From positions 1-41,977 of the forward strand of contig NZ_PQSR01000068.1 of NCBI RefSeq assembly GCF_002920635.1: a stretch of 41,977 bases of DNA, read 5' to 3'. The notes beneath the pieces are model-generated. The model did no database searches, was not told where the DNA came from, and was given only the letters and a program-made list of their open reading frames with translations. Numbering within the stretch: the stretch's first letter is position 1; the number at the start of each line of letters is the position of its first letter. The translations under genes and the position numbers were made by a program. This stretch comes from Streptomyces sp. Ru72 (GTDB lineage Bacteria > Actinomycetota > Actinomycetes > Streptomycetales > Streptomycetaceae). Positions 23,350 to 31,948 of the stretch are shown here, in pieces.

Positions 23350-25092
23350 ATGAGCCGCACTCGCAGACGCGTCGGTCTGACCGCCGCCGTCGGCACAGCC
23401 GTCCTCGCCGCCGGCCTCGCCACGGCCGCCCCCGTCCAGGCGTCCCCGACATCCTCGACCACCCTCGTGGTGAACGCGAACCAGACCCTCCGCCCGGTCA
23501 CGCACGTCGCCACCGGCAGCCTCTACGGCCTCGCCGACGACACCACCCCCGCCGACAGCCTGGTCACCCCGCTGAAGCCGAACACCTTCGTGCAGATGGC
23601 GCCGGGCGGCTCCCAGCTGCCCAACGGTGAGCCGAAGCCCGCCGGGGACGCGCTGGTCGTGGCACCCAAGGCCGCTCGGGCCGGCGCCAAGGTCGTCGTC
23701 CGCATGCCGGACTGGTATCCGAACTTCCCGTACAAGTGGGTCAGTTGGAGCGACTGGCTGTCGGCCGTGGACAAGCAGGTCGCGTCCGTGCAGGCGTCGG
23801 GTGCCACCGACATCGCCGCGTACGAATTGTGGAACGAGCCCGACTGGACCTGGGACACCACCAACGCGGGCGCCTTCGACGCCGGCTGGGCGCGCACGTA
23901 CAAGGAGGTGCGCAGCAAGGACACCAAGACCCCCATCCAGGGCCCCAGTTATTCGCATTGGAACCAGAGCTGGATGAGCCAGTTCCTCACCGACGCCAAG
24001 GCCTCCGGCACCGTGCCCGACATCATCTCCTGGCACGAGCTCGGGGGGGCGTCCAGCATCGCCGCCGACGTGTCGGCGTACCGCGCCCTGGAATCCAGCC
24101 TCGGCATCAGCCCGCGGCCGATCGCCATCGAAGAGTACGGCACCACGAGCGAGGTCGGCGTGCCCGGGCCGCTGATCGGGTACGCCGCCAAGTTCGAGCG
24201 GGCCGGTGTGCACGACGCCGAGCTCGCCTTCTGGAACCACTACGGCACCCTCGGCGACACCCTCACCGACACCGGCGGTTCCCCCAACGGCGCCTACTGG
24301 GCGTACAAGTGGTACGGCGACATGTCCGGGAACATGCTCGTGACCACGCCCCCGGCCCAGACGGGCATCGACGGCTTCGCCGCCCTCAACGGCTCCGGCG
24401 ACCAGATCAGCGTCGTCGCGGGCGGCTGCACCGGTTCCTGCGCGGTGACGGTCAACGGCCTGAACTCCCTGCCGGCGTTCGGCGGCACGGTTCACGTGAA
24501 GCTGGAGTACACGCCGTCGAAGGGCCGCACGACGGCGGTGTCCGGCCCGATCACCATCTCCGACACCGACTACACGGTCTCGAACGGCTCGATCACGGTG
24601 CCGGTGACGATGAACGCCTCCGACGGCTACCACATCGTCGTCACGCCCACCGGCACCTCCACCTCGCTGGCCGGTCGCTACCAGATCACCAACAAGAACA
24701 GCGGCCTGGCTCTGGACACCCAGAGCGCCGGCACCGCCCAGGGCACGTCCGTGGTCCAGGCGACCTCGACCACCGGCACCGACCAGAACGGGACCCTGGT
24801 GTCCGCGGGCCGTGGCCTCTACAAGATCGTCCAGCAGTCCAGCGGTCTGCTGCTCGGCATCCAGAGCATGAGCACCAGTGACGGCGGCACGGCCCTGATC
24901 TGGGGCGACAACGGCACGGACGACCACCTCTGGCAGCTCATCCCGTCCGGCGACGGCTACTACAAGATCGCCAACTACAACAGCGGTCTCCTGCTCGGCG
25001 TGAACAACATGAGCACGTCCTCCGGCGCGCAGGTTCTTCAGTGGTCCGACAACGGCACCGCCGACCACCTGTGGAAGCTGACCTCGCGCTGA
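23350..25092 (+). CDS. Secreted GH39-like glycosidase with ricin-type lectin domain
   Basis: 580 residues. A Sec signal (MSRTRRRVGL... ending near APVQA, about residue 31) is followed by a clan GH-A catalytic region. The likely acid/base is Glu163 in ELWNEPDW, and the nucleophile is Glu262 or Glu261 in IAIEEYG. A small beta domain (about 360-435) follows, then a ricin-type beta-trefoil (about 437-580; repeated SGLLLGIQSMSTSDG and SGLLLGVNNMSTSSG). The fold is closest to GH39-type enzymes by motif. Known relatives act on xylosides or arabinogalactan side chains, which fits the GH127 operon. The exact family and substrate are uncertain. AGGAGA precedes the ATG, and a strong terminator follows. 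Confidence 0.75.
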   Translation: MSRTRRRVGLTAAVGTAVLAAGLATAAPVQASPTSSTTLVVNANQTLRPVTHVATGSLYGLADDTTPADSLVTPLKPNTFVQMAPGGSQLPNGEPKPAGDALVVAPKAARAGAKVVVRMPDWYPNFPYKWVSWSDWLSAVDKQVASVQASGATDIAAYELWNEPDWTWDTTNAGAFDAGWARTYKEVRSKDTKTPIQGPSYSHWNQSWMSQFLTDAKASGTVPDIISWHELGGASSIAADVSAYRALESSLGISPRPIAIEEYGTTSEVGVPGPLIGYAAKFERAGVHDAELAFWNHYGTLGDTLTDTGGSPNGAYWAYKWYGDMSGNMLVTTPPAQTGIDGFAALNGSGDQISVVAGGCTGSCAVTVNGLNSLPAFGGTVHVKLEYTPSKGRTTAVSGPITISDTDYTVSNGSITVPVTMNASDGYHIVVTPTGTSTSLAGRYQITNKNSGLALDTQSAGTAQGTSVVQATSTTGTDQNGTLVSAGRGLYKIVQQSSGLLLGIQSMSTSDGGTALIWGDNGTDDHLWQLIPSGDGYYKIANYNSGLLLGVNNMSTSSGAQVLQWSDNGTADHLWKLTSR

Positions 25093-25104
25093 GGTCCGGG
25101 CAGT

Positions 25105-25140
25105 CGCTGCTCACCGTGCCGGACGGCATGGTGAGCAGCG
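25105..25140. terminator. Bidirectional terminator after the sugar operon
   Basis: CGCTGCTCACC (25105-25115) pairs with GGTGAGCAGCG (25130-25140). The stem continues through a G-T wobble and TGCC/GGCA to a GGAC loop. It lies between convergent genes. Confidence 0.85.
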
Positions 25141-25152
25141 GCGCGTGCGGTC

Positions 25153-27510
25153 TCAGCCCTCGTTCGCATCCGGGTGGTTCGGGCGCCGGTGCGGTGGCTG
25201 GTCCGGTGCGGGGCGGGGCTTGAGCGGTGGGATGTCCAGGGTCTGCGGCTTGTCCGCGTCGACCGTGAGCGGCTCGCCGTGGTGGTGGATGGTCAGCGGG
25301 TCGCCGTTCTGCAGTGTGTAGGTGGCCGCGCCGCGGCCGATCTCCACCCGCAGGCGACGGCCCCGCAGTTGCAGGGTGAATGCGAGGCGGCCGAACCTCT
25401 CCGGCAGACGCGGGGCGAACGCGATCCGCTGCCCGTGGTGCCGCATGCCGCCGAAGCCCGCGACGAGCGCCATCCAGGTGCCGGCGAGGGAGGCGATGTG
25501 CAGACCGTCGCGCGTGTTGTGCTCCAGGTCGTGCAGGTCCATCAGCGCGGCCTCGTGCAGATAGTCGTAGGCGAGCCGCATGTAGCCCGTCTCGGCCGCC
25601 ATGACCGCCTGGCAGCAGGCGGACAGCGACGAGTCGCGGACGGTGAGGGGTTCGTAGTAGGTGAAGTTGCGCGCCTTGTGCTCGGCGTCGAAGAAGGAGC
25701 TGCACGTGTACATCGCCAGCACCAGGTCGGCCTGCTTGACGACCTGCTTGCGGTACAGGTCGAAGTACGGGAAGTGCAGCATCAGCGGATACTGGTCGGC
25801 GCCGGTGGAGGCGAAGTCCCAGCGCTGGTAGCGGGTGAAGCCGGCGTGCTGCTCGTGGACGCCGAGCTCCTGGTTGTACGGGATGTGCATGGCCTCGGCG
25901 GCGTCCCGCCAGGCCGCGGCCTCCTCGTCGTCGACGCCCAGTTCCCCGGCGCGACGCGGATGGCGCTCGACCACGTCGGCGGCGGCCAGCAGGTTCGCGC
26001 GGGCCATCAGGTTGGTGTACGTGTTGTCGTCGGCGACGGCGCTGTACTCGTCGGGGCCGGTCACCCCGTCGATGTGGAAGGTGCCGTGGTGGTCGTGGTG
26101 GCCGAGCGACCGCCACAGCCGGGCCGTCTCCACCAGGAGTTCGAGCCCGGTGTCGCGCTCGAAGCGTTCGTCGCCGGTGGCGGCGACGTAACGGACGACG
26201 GCGTCGGCGATGTCCGCGTTGACGTGGAACGCGGCGGTACCGGCCGGCCAGTACGCCGAGCCCTCGGAGCCGTCGATCGTCCGCCAGGGGAACGCCGCGC
26301 CCCGCAGACCCAGTTGGACGGCACGTTCGCGCGCGGCGGGCAGGGTGTTCTGCCGCCAGCGCAGCGCTTCCGCGACGGCTCCGGGTGAGGTGTACGTGAG
26401 CGGGGGCAGCACGAACATCTCGGTGTCCCAGAAGGCGTGCCCGTCGTAGCCGGAGCCGGTCAGTCCCTTGGCGGGGATCGCGCGCTGCTCGGCGCGGGCC
26501 CCGGCCTGAAGGACGTGGAAGAGGGCGAAGCGGACCGCCTGCTGGATCTGCTCGTCCCCGTCGATCTCGACGTCCGAGCGCGCCCAGAACTCGTCCAGGA
26601 ACTCCCGTTGTTCGGCGACGAGCCCCGCCCAGCCGACGCCTGCGGCGGCGGCGAGCGCCGCGTCGACCTGGTCGCTGATCGCGGGCAGGGACCGGGTGCC
26701 GGACCAGCCGTAGGAGACGAACTTCTCCACCCGTAGCGTCTGGCCCGGGGCGAGGGCGGAGGCGACGGTGAGACGGGCGAGGTCGTCGGTCGCCTCGCTC
26801 TCGGTCGTGGTGGGGTCGGGGCCGGTGACGACGTGGTCGGCGGCGGCGCCGACCCTCAGGCCGCTGCGCCGGGTGCGGTGCACCAGCCGCAGCCGGGTGC
26901 TCTTCGCGAAGTTCTCCTCCGCCTCCAGCGGCGACTCGAGCACGATCGCGGCGCGTGGGTCGCGGTCACGGCCGGGCAGTTGCTCGTTGGCGACCAGCTC
27001 GGACTGGACGACGATCCGGGCGGGTTTGCCGACCGGTTCCACCTCGTAGGCGACGGCGGCTATCGCGCGCTGGGTGAAGGAGACCAGGCGGGTGGAGCGC
27101 ACACGGATCGTGGAGCCGGCCGGTGAGGTCCACTCGCAGGTCCGGGTGAGCAGTCCGGTGCGCAGGTCGAGGACGCGTTCGTGGGAGCGCAGCCGGCCGT
27201 AGCGCAGGTCGAAGGGCTCGTCGTCCACGAGCAGCCGGATGATCTTGCCGTTGGTGACGTTGATGACGGTCTGCCCGGACTCGGGATAGCCGTAGCCCGC
27301 CTCGGCGTAGGGCAGCGGGTGGGTCTCGTGGACGCCGTTGAGATAGCTGCCCGGCAGTCCGTGCGGTTCGCCCTCGTCGAGGTTGCCGCGCCAGCCGACA
27401 TGCCCGTTGGACAGTGCGAACACCGATTCGCTCTGGGGCAGGACGTCCAGGTTCAGGCCGCGTTCACGCAGGGTCCAGGGCTCAACGGTGTACGAGTTGT
27501 GCGTGATCAC
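25153..27510 (-). CDS. GH65 glycoside phosphorylase/hydrolase
   Basis: 785 residues with the complete GH65 order: N-terminal beta-sandwich (VFALSNGHVGWRGNLDEGEPHGLPGSYLNG), helical linker, (alpha/alpha)6 barrel and a C-terminal beta-sheet. Barrel motifs are HAFWDTEMFVLPPLTY, SAYWPAGTAAFHVNADIADAV and the general acid Glu near residue 487 in GVTGPDEYS. GH65 enzymes phosphorolyse alpha-glucosides (maltose, trehalose, kojibiose, nigerose) to beta-glucose 1-phosphate. Specificity is not readable here. The GTG at 27510 is preferred: GGGGGAG lies 5 bases upstream and the codon overlaps the stop of the upstream HAD gene (GTGA). That gene's product would convert beta-glucose 1-phosphate, which supports a phosphorylase role. 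Confidence 0.88.
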   Translation of the reverse strand: MITHNSYTVEPWTLRERGLNLDVLPQSESVFALSNGHVGWRGNLDEGEPHGLPGSYLNGVHETHPLPYAEAGYGYPESGQTVINVTNGKIIRLLVDDEPFDLRYGRLRSHERVLDLRTGLLTRTCEWTSPAGSTIRVRSTRLVSFTQRAIAAVAYEVEPVGKPARIVVQSELVANEQLPGRDRDPRAAIVLESPLEAEENFAKSTRLRLVHRTRRSGLRVGAAADHVVTGPDPTTTESEATDDLARLTVASALAPGQTLRVEKFVSYGWSGTRSLPAISDQVDAALAAAAGVGWAGLVAEQREFLDEFWARSDVEIDGDEQIQQAVRFALFHVLQAGARAEQRAIPAKGLTGSGYDGHAFWDTEMFVLPPLTYTSPGAVAEALRWRQNTLPAARERAVQLGLRGAAFPWRTIDGSEGSAYWPAGTAAFHVNADIADAVVRYVAATGDERFERDTGLELLVETARLWRSLGHHDHHGTFHIDGVTGPDEYSAVADDNTYTNLMARANLLAAADVVERHPRRAGELGVDDEEAAAWRDAAEAMHIPYNQELGVHEQHAGFTRYQRWDFASTGADQYPLMLHFPYFDLYRKQVVKQADLVLAMYTCSSFFDAEHKARNFTYYEPLTVRDSSLSACCQAVMAAETGYMRLAYDYLHEAALMDLHDLEHNTRDGLHIASLAGTWMALVAGFGGMRHHGQRIAFAPRLPERFGRLAFTLQLRGRRLRVEIGRGAATYTLQNGDPLTIHHHGEPLTVDADKPQTLDIPPLKPRPAPDQPPHRRPNHPDANEG

Positions 27511-28244
27511 GACCACTCCCCCAGGTTCACCAGGTCCGGTACGACGACGTCGGCGCCGTGGGCGCGCAGCGCGTCCGCCTGGCCGACGCGGTCCAGGCCG
27601 ACGACGTATCCGAAGTGGCCGGAGCGCCCGGCGTCCATGCCGGCGAGCGCGTCCTCGAAGACGGCGGCGGCCTTGGGCTCCACACCGAGGTCGTGCGCGG
27701 CGGCGAGGAAGGTGTCCGGGTGCGGTTTGCCGGGCAGGTGCCGTTCGGCGGCGACGACCCCGTCGACGCGTACGTCGAAGAGGTGCTCGGCGTTGATCGA
27801 CCGCAGCACATCACGGCAGTTGGCGCTGGAGGACACCACGGCCGTGCGCAGGCCCTCGGCCCGTGCGGCGCCGATGTAACGGATCGTGCCGTCGTATGCC
27901 TCGACGCCGCGGGTGCGGATCAGCTCCAACAGCAGCTCGTTCTTGCGATTGCCGAGGCCGTGCACGGTCTGCCGGTCGGGCGGGTCGTCGGGGGCGCCCT
28001 CCGGTAGCCGGATGCCGCGGGAGGCGAGGAAGGTGCGGACGCCGTCGGCGCGGGGGCGTCCGTCGACGTACTCGTCATAGTCGGTGTCGTCGAAAGGGCG
28101 GAAGTCAGCCCCGTCCCGTGCGCGCAGGAAGTCGTCGAACGTCTGTTTCCACGCGGCCGCGTGGACGACGGCGGTCTTGGTGATGACCCCGTCGAGGTCG
28201 AAGAGGCAGGCCTGGATACCGTCCGGAAGACCGAGCTTCGTCAT
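27507..28244 (-). CDS. pgmB: Beta-phosphoglucomutase-type HAD phosphatase/mutase
   Basis: 245 residues. The HAD motif DLDGVIT has nucleophile Asp16 and acid/base Asp18, a helical cap (TAVVHAAAWKQTFDDFL), TAVVSSSANC (motif II), KPHPDTF (motif III Lys) and VFEDALAGMDAG (motif IV). DxDGVIT followed by VVHAxAWK is characteristic of beta-phosphoglucomutase, which isomerises beta-glucose 1-phosphate to glucose 6-phosphate. It is translationally coupled to the GH65 gene downstream. The ATG at 28244 follows GAAGGTGG by 5 bases; an in-frame GTG at 28253 is less likely. Confidence 0.85.
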   Translation of the reverse strand: MTKLGLPDGIQACLFDLDGVITKTAVVHAAAWKQTFDDFLRARDGADFRPFDDTDYDEYVDGRPRADGVRTFLASRGIRLPEGAPDDPPDRQTVHGLGNRKNELLLELIRTRGVEAYDGTIRYIGAARAEGLRTAVVSSSANCRDVLRSINAEHLFDVRVDGVVAAERHLPGKPHPDTFLAAAHDLGVEPKAAAVFEDALAGMDAGRSGHFGYVVGLDRVGQADALRAHGADVVVPDLVNLGEWS

Positions 28245-28561
28245 AGGAGCCACCTTCCCTCATGAACGCCGGACAGAGGGTGGCGAGTGCCACATTGCGC
28301 CCTGTCGACACTCCGTCGGCGGGCCTGGGACGTGGCGCCGTCGCCGGACCCGGCGTCAGGACCTGGTGGACCGCCCGCCGGTGCGGGCGTGGCCGAGCGC
28401 GTGCAGGTACCGCCTCGCGCGGCACGGCCCCGAGCGGGCGCGCGTGTGCGCGCCCTTCCCGCAGTGATTCACGTACGCCGGAGACTCGACGGCCGGCCGG
28501 TCGCCGGGACCGGTACGCCGGTCTCGCCATCCCGCGCGACCTCTGGTGGAATGACGGGACG
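28245..28561. other. 317-base divergent intergenic region
   Basis: No gene is supported; the frame of the kinase stays open upstream but without an initiation site. A small GTGGC-GAGT-GCCAC inverted repeat lies close to the HAD start (about 28280-28293), and a perfect 8-bp hairpin lies at 28436-28455. No clear promoter hexamers stand out. Confidence 0.6.
28436..28455 (+). terminator. GC-rich hairpin in divergent region
   Basis: GGGCGCGC (28436-28443), GTGT loop, GCGCGCCC (28448-28455), then TTCCC. It has a terminator-like form but lies in a divergent intergenic region, so its transcript is unclear. Confidence 0.45.
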
Positions 28562-29260
28562 ATGACCTTCGACGACCTCCTGAAGCGGGCCGCGGCCCTG
28601 ACCCGCCCCGGCCACCGAGCTGTCCTCGGCATCTCCGGCAGCCCGGGGTCCGGCAAGTCCACGCTCGCCGAGCACCTGGTCCGTGAGCTGAACGGGGACG
28701 GGCCGCCGTGGGTGGCGCACGTCCCCATGGACGGCTTCCACCTGGCCGATGCGGAACTCGACCGTCTGGGCCGCCGCGACCGCAAGGGCGCGCCCGACAC
28801 GTTCGACGCGGCCGGGTACGCGGCGCTGCTGCGGCGCCTGCACGAGGAGCGGGAGGGCGACATCGTGTACGCGCCGGGCTTCGAGCGCGTGCTGGAGCAG
28901 CCCATCGCGGGGGCGATCCCCGTGCCACCGTCGGCGCGGCTGGTCGTGACCGAGGGCAATTACCTGCTGCTGGGTACGGGGGCGTGGGCACGCGTACGGG
29001 CGTACCTGGACGAGGTGTGGTTCTGCGAGATCGACGAGCAGGAGCGCGTCCGGCGGCTGGTGGCCCGGCACGAGGAGTTCGGCAAGGAGCACGACGCGGC
29101 GGTGGCCTGGGTGCTGGGCACCGACCAGCACAACGCGGACCTGGTCGCGGCGACCCGGGACCGCGCCGACCTGATCGTGCAGGCGACGGCCCTGCCGGTA
29201 CCGTACGGGCTGCCTCCGGCCGGGCCGGGAGCCGTCGACCCGCCCCTGACGCAGGCGTGA
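28562..29260 (+). CDS. Nucleoside/sugar kinase-like P-loop protein
   Basis: 232 residues of the uridine-kinase/pantothenate-kinase-like P-loop family, often annotated nucleoside/nucleotide kinase family protein or FrcK-like. Walker A is GISGSPGSGKST (23-34). The PMDGFHLADAELDRLGRRDRKGAPDTFD segment (about 54-80) is the typical substrate/lid region, followed by VVTEGNYLLL. It phosphorylates a small hydroxyl substrate; proximity to sugar genes suggests a sugar, but pantothenate- or nucleoside-like substrates remain possible. The ATG at 28562 follows ACGGGA by a short spacing. It is divergent from the HAD/GH65 pair. Confidence 0.82.
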   Translation: MTFDDLLKRAAALTRPGHRAVLGISGSPGSGKSTLAEHLVRELNGDGPPWVAHVPMDGFHLADAELDRLGRRDRKGAPDTFDAAGYAALLRRLHEEREGDIVYAPGFERVLEQPIAGAIPVPPSARLVVTEGNYLLLGTGAWARVRAYLDEVWFCEIDEQERVRRLVARHEEFGKEHDAAVAWVLGTDQHNADLVAATRDRADLIVQATALPVPYGLPPAGPGAVDPPLTQA

Positions 29261-29262
29261 GT

Positions 29263-29293
29263 GGCCCGGCCCTCCGGGTGGGTCAGCCGGGCC
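29263..29293. terminator. Possible terminator between convergent genes
   Basis: GGCCCGGC (29263-29270) pairs with GCCGGGCC (29286-29293) around a 15-base loop, directly after the kinase stop and 44 bases from the convergent gene's stop. Confidence 0.5.
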
Positions 29294-29336
29294 GGGCCGC
29301 CCCGCGCCCGGACCGGCCCGCAGGTTGAACGACAGG

Positions 29337-31043
29337 TCAGGGTCGGCGGGCACGCAGTGCGACGCTCAGTGTGTGCGGGCCGTATCCACCGACGTAGACA
29401 CGTTCCCCGGTCACCGCATCGGTTCCGCCGAGCAAGGTGTAGTCCTGGCCTGGGTCGTACCGCAGGACGTCGGTCTGGTCCGGCCCTGCGAGCGGCTCCC
29501 CGGCGCGGACGCCGACCTCGACGCGGATCTCACTGTCGCCCGCCCGGTAGGTCATCGCCCCGGTCCCGAGACACCAGTGTCCGTCGCCGATCGGTACGGC
29601 ACCGTGCACTACGCCTCCCGGCCGGAAGCTCAGCTCGAGTGCCCACGGCACCCGCGGGCCGGCCATGTCGCACCGGATGTCGGCACCGTCGTCCCGGAGT
29701 TCCACATCGACGCGGGTCGTCAGCGAGACCTCGTCCCGCGGCCGCTGCGCGAACGACATCGCGGCCGAGAAGCGTCCCTCGTCCGCCATCTCGTAGGCGC
29801 CGTCCGCCCGTCGCTCGGCCGGCCGGAGCGGCTGGTAGTAGGCGGCCGTGAGTGTTTCGGTGAGCCGGTACCGGCCGTCTCCGAGAGATGTCATGTCCAT
29901 GGCTCGGAAGGGCCCCAGGTCGAAGAAGCCCCGCGACAGCCGCACCGCGTCGAGGACCGCGTCGCCCGCGAAGAGCCGCAGGAAGGTCGGATCGCAGGCG
30001 AGGCCCGAGCGGATGTGCCGGTGCTCGGGCACGTCCGAGCCGCCGTAGACGACGGTGTGCGCGGTGGCGGAGGCCCGTGAGGCAAGGCGCGCCGTGGTGA
30101 TGTACCGGTCGCGGGGAAGCGTTTCCGGCGCCGGTGCCGGCAGCTCGCGGCACAGGTCCGGGGTCAGGATGGTCTCGGCGAGCAGATCGGGGTCGTCGAC
30201 GCCGCAGGTTGCCGCCAGCCGCGCCGCCCGGCTGAAGTCGCCCCGGCCGGTACGGATCGCGAGCAGCCGGTAGTGCGGCAGGTAGGGCGCCAGCGAGAAC
30301 CGCCGGCTCTGGTCCTGCCGCCGCGAGTGGACGGTTTCCACCGTGCCGTCCGGCCTGATGAGGTCCAGGGTCGCGGTGAGGTTGCGCTCGACGGCATCCA
30401 GCAGGTCGTTGCGGCCGAGGACGTCGGCCAGCAGCAGCAGCGACGGGTTGGACACGTGCGCCGCGTAGTTGGCGCTCCGTTCGGAGTACAGGCCCTCCGC
30501 ATCGATGTCGACGCCCTCGGCGAGCCATGCGTCGATTCGCTCGAGCAGCCGGCCGTCGGGGAACGACCGGTGCAACCGGGCCAGTGCCGCGCACAGTTCC
30601 CATCGGTGGTTCGGCGTGTGGACCCCGCCTGTCCGGAGGCTCTCGGAAGCCGCGCCGGCGATCTCGGCGAGAGCGGCGGCGACCTCGCGCAGTTCCGACC
30701 CCCCGCTCGCGGCAATGACGTACGCGTCGCACACGTCGTTGATGGTGAAGGCGGAATCCGGGGGTGACTGTACGTTGTCGCCACCGGCGAAGAGACCGGA
30801 GGGTGTCTGCACGGCCCGGAGAGCGGCGAGGTGGGTCATCGTGGCGGCGATGGCCCGCCCGCTGCCGTGCAGCGTCGAGTCCGGTGAACGGTACGCGGCG
30901 AGCAGTGTCTTCACCCGGTGCGCCAGACCTCGGTGGGAGACCCCGGCAGGTTCTTCGTCCGGGCGGGCCGCCAGCGGGACGGCAAGCCGGTCGGCGGCCC
31001 GGGCCACCGCGCGGACGAACTCGCGGTCGAGCGTGATCTGCAC
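29337..31043 (-). CDS. Unassigned (alpha/alpha)-toroid-like enzyme of ABC operon
   Basis: 568 residues without a signal peptide; I cannot name the family with confidence. The N-terminal 350 residues are helical, with TPNHRWELCAALARLH (about 193), LYSERSANYAAHVSNPSLLLLADVLGR and VETVHSRRQDQSRRFSLAPYLPHYRLL. The C-terminal 200 are beta-rich (VYGGSDVPEHRHIRSGLA, SLTTRVDVELRDDGADIRC, YGPHTLSVALRARRP). This order and the conserved Asn-His-Arg-Trp and Tyr-Ser-Glu-Arg motifs recall heparinase II/III-like polysaccharide lyases and related toroid hydrolases. It starts at GTG 31043, two bases after the permease stop, with AAGGA upstream. It probably acts on the sugar imported by this operon. Confidence 0.6.
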   Translation of the reverse strand: MQITLDREFVRAVARAADRLAVPLAARPDEEPAGVSHRGLAHRVKTLLAAYRSPDSTLHGSGRAIAATMTHLAALRAVQTPSGLFAGGDNVQSPPDSAFTINDVCDAYVIAASGGSELREVAAALAEIAGAASESLRTGGVHTPNHRWELCAALARLHRSFPDGRLLERIDAWLAEGVDIDAEGLYSERSANYAAHVSNPSLLLLADVLGRNDLLDAVERNLTATLDLIRPDGTVETVHSRRQDQSRRFSLAPYLPHYRLLAIRTGRGDFSRAARLAATCGVDDPDLLAETILTPDLCRELPAPAPETLPRDRYITTARLASRASATAHTVVYGGSDVPEHRHIRSGLACDPTFLRLFAGDAVLDAVRLSRGFFDLGPFRAMDMTSLGDGRYRLTETLTAAYYQPLRPAERRADGAYEMADEGRFSAAMSFAQRPRDEVSLTTRVDVELRDDGADIRCDMAGPRVPWALELSFRPGGVVHGAVPIGDGHWCLGTGAMTYRAGDSEIRVEVGVRAGEPLAGPDQTDVLRYDPGQDYTLLGGTDAVTGERVYVGGYGPHTLSVALRARRP

Positions 31044-31045
31044 GG

Positions 31046-31948
31046 TCAGTCCTTCAGTCCGGCATTGATGTCGGCGCTCATGACGTAGCGCTGGAAGACC
31101 AGGAAGATGACGATCAGAGGGATCAAGGAGATGACCGATGCGCCGAGCAGGACCGACCAGTTGATGTTCTGCGCGCCGACGATGCTCTGGATGCCGATCT
31201 GCACGGTGAACTTGTTCGGGTCGTTGAGCATCAGCAGCGGCCAGATGTAGTCGTTCCACCGCCACTGGAAGGACAGGATGGCGAGGGTCAGCATGATGGG
31301 CCGGGAGAGCGGCACCATGATCCGCGCGAAGATCGCCAGTTCGCGGGCGCCGTCGATGCGTGCGGCTTCCACGAGTTCGTCGGGCACCGTCAGGAAGAAC
31401 TGGCGGAACATGAAGCATCCGGTCGCGGTGAGCACGGCCGGGAGGATGATGCCGGCGAACGAGTTGTAGAGGCCGAGGTTGCGGACCACCAGGAACTCCG
31501 GGGCGAGCATGACCTCGGACGGCAGCATCGTGGTGGCCAGGATGCAGACGAAGAAGACCTTGAGCCATTTGTTGTCGTACTTGGCCAGCGCGTACCCGGT
31601 GCAGCAGCTGACACCCACCGTGAGGATCGTCGTGATCACGCACACGATGGCCGTGTTGATGAAGTACTGGGAGAAGTTGGCGCTGCGCCACGCTGCCAGG
31701 TAACCCGACAGGGTGGGGTGGTGCGGCACCAGCGTCAGCGGATAGGAGAACAGGTCGCTGGCCGGCTTGAGGGAGCTGAGGATGAACCACAGCACCGGCA
31801 GCCCGTACAGGCACGCCAGGATCCACATCAGTGTCGTCGCGGGCACCGCCCGCCGGAGCCCACCGCCGGCCGCGTTGCGGGGGAGCTTCTTGGAGACGGC
31901 TTGTTCGGCATCGGCGTCGAGCGGGCGTGGCATGTCTGTGGTTGTCAT
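31046..31948 (-). CDS. Sugar ABC transporter permease (MalG-like), system 2
   Basis: 300 residues and six membrane helices after a 35-residue cytoplasmic head. The EAA motif is EAARIDGARELAIFARIMVPLSRP and the C-terminus is QRYVMSADINAGLKD. It partners the MalF-like permease, overlapping its stop by ATGA (31945-31948). The next gene begins two bases after its own stop. No ATPase is encoded in the operon. Confidence 0.9.
   Translation of the reverse strand: MTTTDMPRPLDADAEQAVSKKLPRNAAGGGLRRAVPATTLMWILACLYGLPVLWFILSSLKPASDLFSYPLTLVPHHPTLSGYLAAWRSANFSQYFINTAIVCVITTILTVGVSCCTGYALAKYDNKWLKVFFVCILATTMLPSEVMLAPEFLVVRNLGLYNSFAGIILPAVLTATGCFMFRQFFLTVPDELVEAARIDGARELAIFARIMVPLSRPIMLTLAILSFQWRWNDYIWPLLMLNDPNKFTVQIGIQSIVGAQNINWSVLLGASVISLIPLIVIFLVFQRYVMSADINAGLKD

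Noticed and set aside
23182..25068. A 628-codon minus-strand open frame
   Set aside because: Antisense to the secreted GH39-like gene; Gly/Val/Arg-rich without motifs.
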